Source: an uncultured Campylobacter sp. (GTDB lineage Bacteria > Campylobacterota > Campylobacteria > Campylobacterales > Campylobacteraceae). From it: 7,904 nucleotides of DNA. Shown in pieces: positions 5,437-7,904 of this stretch. The DNA is taken from assembly GCF_938045775.1 (NCBI RefSeq), contig NZ_CALIBH010000156.1:1-7904 (forward strand), given 5' to 3'. The translations under genes were made by a program, and so were the position numbers. Numbering within the stretch: the stretch's first letter is position 1; each line of letters opens with the position of its first letter. The notes beneath the pieces were generated by a model. It was not told where the DNA came from, made no database searches, and saw only the letters and a list, made by a program, of their open reading frames with translations.

Positions 5437-7534
5437 AGTAAATGGCAATACCGAAATTTTCGATATCGACAAAGTTGCGAAACAAGCCGCGGGCGCGGCG
5501 CTTTTGCGCGTGAAAAATACCGTCGTGCTGGCTACCGTAGCGCGCGAAGAGACGCAGGTGCAGGAGGACTTTTTGCCCCTTACCGTGCAGTATATCGAGA
5601 AGATGTACGCAGCAGGCAGAATTCCCGGAGGCTACATCAAGCGCGAGACCAAGCCGGGCGATTTTGAGACGCTAACGAGCCGCATCATAGACCGCTCGCT
5701 GCGCCCGCTCTTTCCGAAGGGCTATGCATATCCGACGCAGATCGTAGTTTACGTGCTATCGGCAGATCCGGAGGTTGATCTGCAAGTCGTCGCTCTTAAT
5801 GCGGCGTCTGCGGCGCTGTATCTTAGCGACATCCCGATTAAGGCGCCGGTTTGCGGCGTGCGCATAGGCTATCAAAACGGAAATTTTATCTTAAATCCGA
5901 GCAATTCCGCGCTTAAAGCTAGCGCGCTTGATCTTTACGTAGCGGGCGTCGGCGATGAGCTTTTGATGATCGAGATGCGCTCCCTGCCGCAGATTAACGG
6001 CGGAGCGCAGCAGATGAATGAATTTAGCGAAGATCTGATGGTAGATGCGATCGATTTTGCCGCAAAAGCGATAAGTGCGGGCTCGGGCGCCTACGAAGAG
6101 GCTTTTTTGCCGCTTAAAAAGCCGGATGCGAGCCTAGAGTACAAGCCTGAGATCGAGGATGAGGATATCGCGGACTTCATCGACGCAAATTACAAAGACG
6201 CCGTTAAAGCGGCGATCAATCAGATGGCAAAGAGCGAGCGCGCTACCGAGCTAAACAAAATCGTAGATCAAATTTTAACTACCGAAGCCGCTGCGCAAAA
6301 CGAATGGAGCAAAGAGGTGATCTCTAGCGTCATCGGCAAGTATAAGCGCGGCATCATCCGCGCGCAGATCATTGAGGATCGCCGCAGAGCCGACGGACGC
6401 GCGCTTGATGAGGTGCGCCCGATCAGTATCGAGACAAATATCCTACCGTGCGCACACGGAAGCTGCCTATTTACGCGCGGACAGACGCAAGCTCTAGTCG
6501 TCACTACGCTAGGCGGAGATAGCGACGCGCAGCTAAGCGACAGCCTAACGCAGCTCGAGCCGATCAGCGATAGATTTATGTTTAATTACAACTTCCCGGG
6601 CTTTTGCGTCGGCGAAGCAAGTCCACTCAAAAGCCCCGGCAGACGCGAGCTAGGGCATGGAAATTTAGCCAAAAGAGCGCTATATCCGAGCATCGATCTA
6701 AACTCGCCGCAGTCTATCCGCGTGGTGAGCGAAATTTTAGAGAGCAACGGCTCAAGCTCGATGGCTTCGGTCTGCGGCGGCGCGCTATCGCTTCGGGCGG
6801 CGGGTGTGCCTACGCTAAAGCTCGTTGCGGGCGTCGCGATGGGCTTGATTTTTGAGGGCGAAAAACACGCCGTGCTAACCGACATAATGGGACTTGAGGA
6901 TCACGACGGCGATATGGATTTTAAGGTCGCGGGCACCTACGAGGGCATCACCGCGCTTCAGATGGATATCAAGCTCGGCGGCATCAGCCTGGAGGTTTTA
7001 AAGGAGGCTCTCGCGCAGGCAAAGCAGGCTCGTGCGCATATTTTGGGTCTTATGGAGCAGGCGGACGCAGCGATCGTTATAAACGAGGACGTGCTTCCGA
7101 AGCTTGAAATTTTTAGCGTCGAGGCAAGCAAAATCCCCGACATCATCGGCCAGGGCGGCAAGGTCATCAAAGAGATCACCGAAAGCTTCGGCGTAAATAT
7201 CGATCTGGATCGCGAAAAGGGCGAGGTCAAGATTCAAGGCGCCAAAGCTAGCTGCGTATCGGGCGCGAAAGAGAAAATTTTATCGATAGTCTCAAATTCT
7301 CGCGATTTTCGCAAGCCGCGCAATGAACGCAAAGAGGTAAAATTTCAGATCGGCGAGGAGTTTGACGGCGTGGTGCAAAGCGTGCTGGATTTCGGCACTT
7401 TTATCTCGCTGCGAGACGGCGTGGACGGGCTACTGCGCGCTAAATTTATCACGACGCCTTATCGTGCGGGCGATGTGGTGCGAGTGCGCGTGACCGATCA
7501 GAAAGGCACTAAAATTTCACTGGAATTAGCTTAA
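5420..7534 (+). CDS. pnp: Polyribonucleotide nucleotidyltransferase (PNPase)
   Basis: A trimeric 3'-to-5' exoribonuclease that uses phosphate to release nucleoside diphosphates; it degrades mRNA and matures or degrades small RNAs in the cytoplasm. It has 704 residues (E. coli 711), full length. Domains: first RNase PH domain about 1-210, with RETKPGDFETLTSRIIDRSL (75-94); a helical linker to about 310; second RNase PH domain about 315-550, with SPGRRELGHGNLAKRAL (405-421), the phosphate-binding ESNGSSSMASVCGG (441-454) and the catalytic stretch GLEDHDGDMDFKVAGT (491-506). D494, D500 and K502 correspond to E. coli D486, D492 and K494. A KH domain follows with the GxxG loop DIIGQGGKVIKEI (574-586), then an S1 domain about 644-704 (GVVQSVLDFGTFISLRDGVDG, split here as 650-670). 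The protein ends straight after S1 without the C-terminal extension seen in E. coli. The ATG at 5420 has a strong AAGGAG at 5407-5412. It overlaps the previous gene by 17 bases and is probably translationally coupled to it. Confidence 0.97.
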   Translation: MQCKIEVNGNTEIFDIDKVAKQAAGAALLRVKNTVVLATVAREETQVQEDFLPLTVQYIEKMYAAGRIPGGYIKRETKPGDFETLTSRIIDRSLRPLFPKGYAYPTQIVVYVLSADPEVDLQVVALNAASAALYLSDIPIKAPVCGVRIGYQNGNFILNPSNSALKASALDLYVAGVGDELLMIEMRSLPQINGGAQQMNEFSEDLMVDAIDFAAKAISAGSGAYEEAFLPLKKPDASLEYKPEIEDEDIADFIDANYKDAVKAAINQMAKSERATELNKIVDQILTTEAAAQNEWSKEVISSVIGKYKRGIIRAQIIEDRRRADGRALDEVRPISIETNILPCAHGSCLFTRGQTQALVVTTLGGDSDAQLSDSLTQLEPISDRFMFNYNFPGFCVGEASPLKSPGRRELGHGNLAKRALYPSIDLNSPQSIRVVSEILESNGSSSMASVCGGALSLRAAGVPTLKLVAGVAMGLIFEGEKHAVLTDIMGLEDHDGDMDFKVAGTYEGITALQMDIKLGGISLEVLKEALAQAKQARAHILGLMEQADAAIVINEDVLPKLEIFSVEASKIPDIIGQGGKVIKEITESFGVNIDLDREKGEVKIQGAKASCVSGAKEKILSIVSNSRDFRKPRNERKEVKFQIGEEFDGVVQSVLDFGTFISLRDGVDGLLRAKFITTPYRAGDVVRVRVTDQKGTKISLELA

Positions 7535-7542
7535 AATTTTAA
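7531..7542 (+). repeat. Perfect 12-base AT palindrome in the pnp-usp gap
   Basis: TTAAAATTTTAA equals its own reverse complement and contains the pnp TAA stop (7532-7534). The gap to the next gene is only 20 bases, with no GC-rich stem or T-run, so pnp is not visibly terminated here and the next gene is probably in the same transcript. It is also one of many AAATTT-containing words in the window, so it may have no function. Confidence 0.4.
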
Positions 7543-7554
7543 TAGGAGTATGAG

Positions 7555-7904
7555 ATGCAGCTTAAAAAGATTTTTTTCCCTATCGGCGGCGGCGAGGAGC
7601 TGGCAGAGCGTATACACGGAGCGCTGCTCGTAAATAAATTTTTCGGCACGCACATCAACATAATGGCGTGCCAGCTCGATCCTAAGATGATTTACAATGT
7701 CCGTATGACGCTAAAAGGCGGCGTGTTGATGGAGGAATTTTTAAAATCCGCGGGCGATGAGATGAGGGCCGAGCGCGAGGAAATCAAAGCGATCTTCGAC
7801 GCCGAATGCGCCAAGCTGGGCCTAGATCAAAACGACGACGATCACGTCCCAAATAGCGCCGCTTTGAGGCATATGGTGGGCATCCGCTCCGAGCTGGTCG
7901 AGAA
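7555..7904 (+). CDS. Universal stress protein (UspA)-like protein, 5' part (runs off window)
   Basis: Partial gene: 116 complete codons are visible and no stop is reached. The protein starts MQLKKIFFPIGGGEELAERI and goes on to an amphipathic helix and NKFFGTHINIMACQLDP (27-43). This beta-helix-beta pattern (KKIxxPIxG...A...A...FG..I.IM) is that of the first UspA repeat, after which a charged helix region (about 60-90, EEF...EMRAEREEIKAIF) follows. The nucleotide-binding G-x2-G-x9-G-S/T motif of Usp proteins would lie past the right edge, so neither ATP binding nor domain number can be judged. AGGAG at 7544-7548, six bases upstream, selects the ATG at 7555 over the ATG at 7550, whose frame closes after about 27 codons. 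The gap after pnp is 20 bases, so it is likely co-transcribed. The family call is by pattern only; the gene is real with higher confidence than its name. Confidence 0.65.
   Translation, partial: MQLKKIFFPIGGGEELAERIHGALLVNKFFGTHINIMACQLDPKMIYNVRMTLKGGVLMEEFLKSAGDEMRAEREEIKAIFDAECAKLGLDQNDDDHVPNSAALRHMVGIRSELVE

Noticed and set aside
6604..6855. Plus-strand 83-codon frame inside pnp.
   Set aside because: Out of frame within the highly conserved second RNase PH domain of PNPase; Arg-rich translation typical of a frame-shifted shadow.
7531..7554. Terminator after pnp.
   Set aside because: The palindrome is only A and T with no loop and no following T-run, and the next gene begins 20 bases later with a good ribosome binding site.
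7550..7632. ATG at 7550 as the start of the last gene.
   Set aside because: That frame reaches a stop after about 27 codons, while the ATG at 7555 gives a frame open to the window end with a UspA-like beginning and a six-base spacing from AGGAG.

Overview
The window looks like chromosomal DNA of a campylobacterotan (epsilonproteobacterial) bacterium, most likely a relatively GC-rich Campylobacter such as those of the C. gracilis/showae/rectus type; the species is a guess. The reasons are the gene content and order (purD, an RDD membrane protein, lptD, a COG1926-like phosphoribosyltransferase, pnp), a promoter with a good -10 box but no clear -35, tightly overlapping genes with TTG starts, and a very frequent AAATTT word in an otherwise mid-GC sequence. 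All genes read on the + strand. I see no mobile elements, CRISPR, tRNA or rRNA.

Layout: 1-539 is the 3' part of hemD (uroporphyrinogen-III synthase), cut by the window start. The 242-base gap 540-781 is not empty: it carries a consensus TATAAT box and then about 198 bases (567-764) that fold into a long hairpin-like RNA with matching 5' and 3' ends and a final run of six T. By size, fold and position next to purD it is best explained as 6S RNA (ssrS). From 782 to the right edge there is one compact polycistron: purD (782-2038), a small RDD-family membrane protein (2035-2472), the LPS outer-membrane translocon lptD (2459-4717), a phosphoribosyltransferase-like protein (4717-5436), pnp (5420-7534), and the first 116 codons of a gene resembling the universal stress protein family (7555 to the edge). 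Junctions from purD to pnp overlap by 4, 14, 1 and 17 bases, so translational coupling is likely.

How the parts fit together: the genes are mostly housekeeping (haem synthesis, purine synthesis, outer-membrane LPS insertion, RNA decay) rather than one dedicated pathway. The most notable structural point is that only 17 bases separate the end of the presumed 6S RNA from the purD start. purD and probably the genes after it must therefore be transcribed through, or from within, the ncRNA gene. No clearly new multi-gene system is visible; the less understood items are the RDD protein, the phosphoribosyltransferase-like protein and the ncRNA-purD arrangement.
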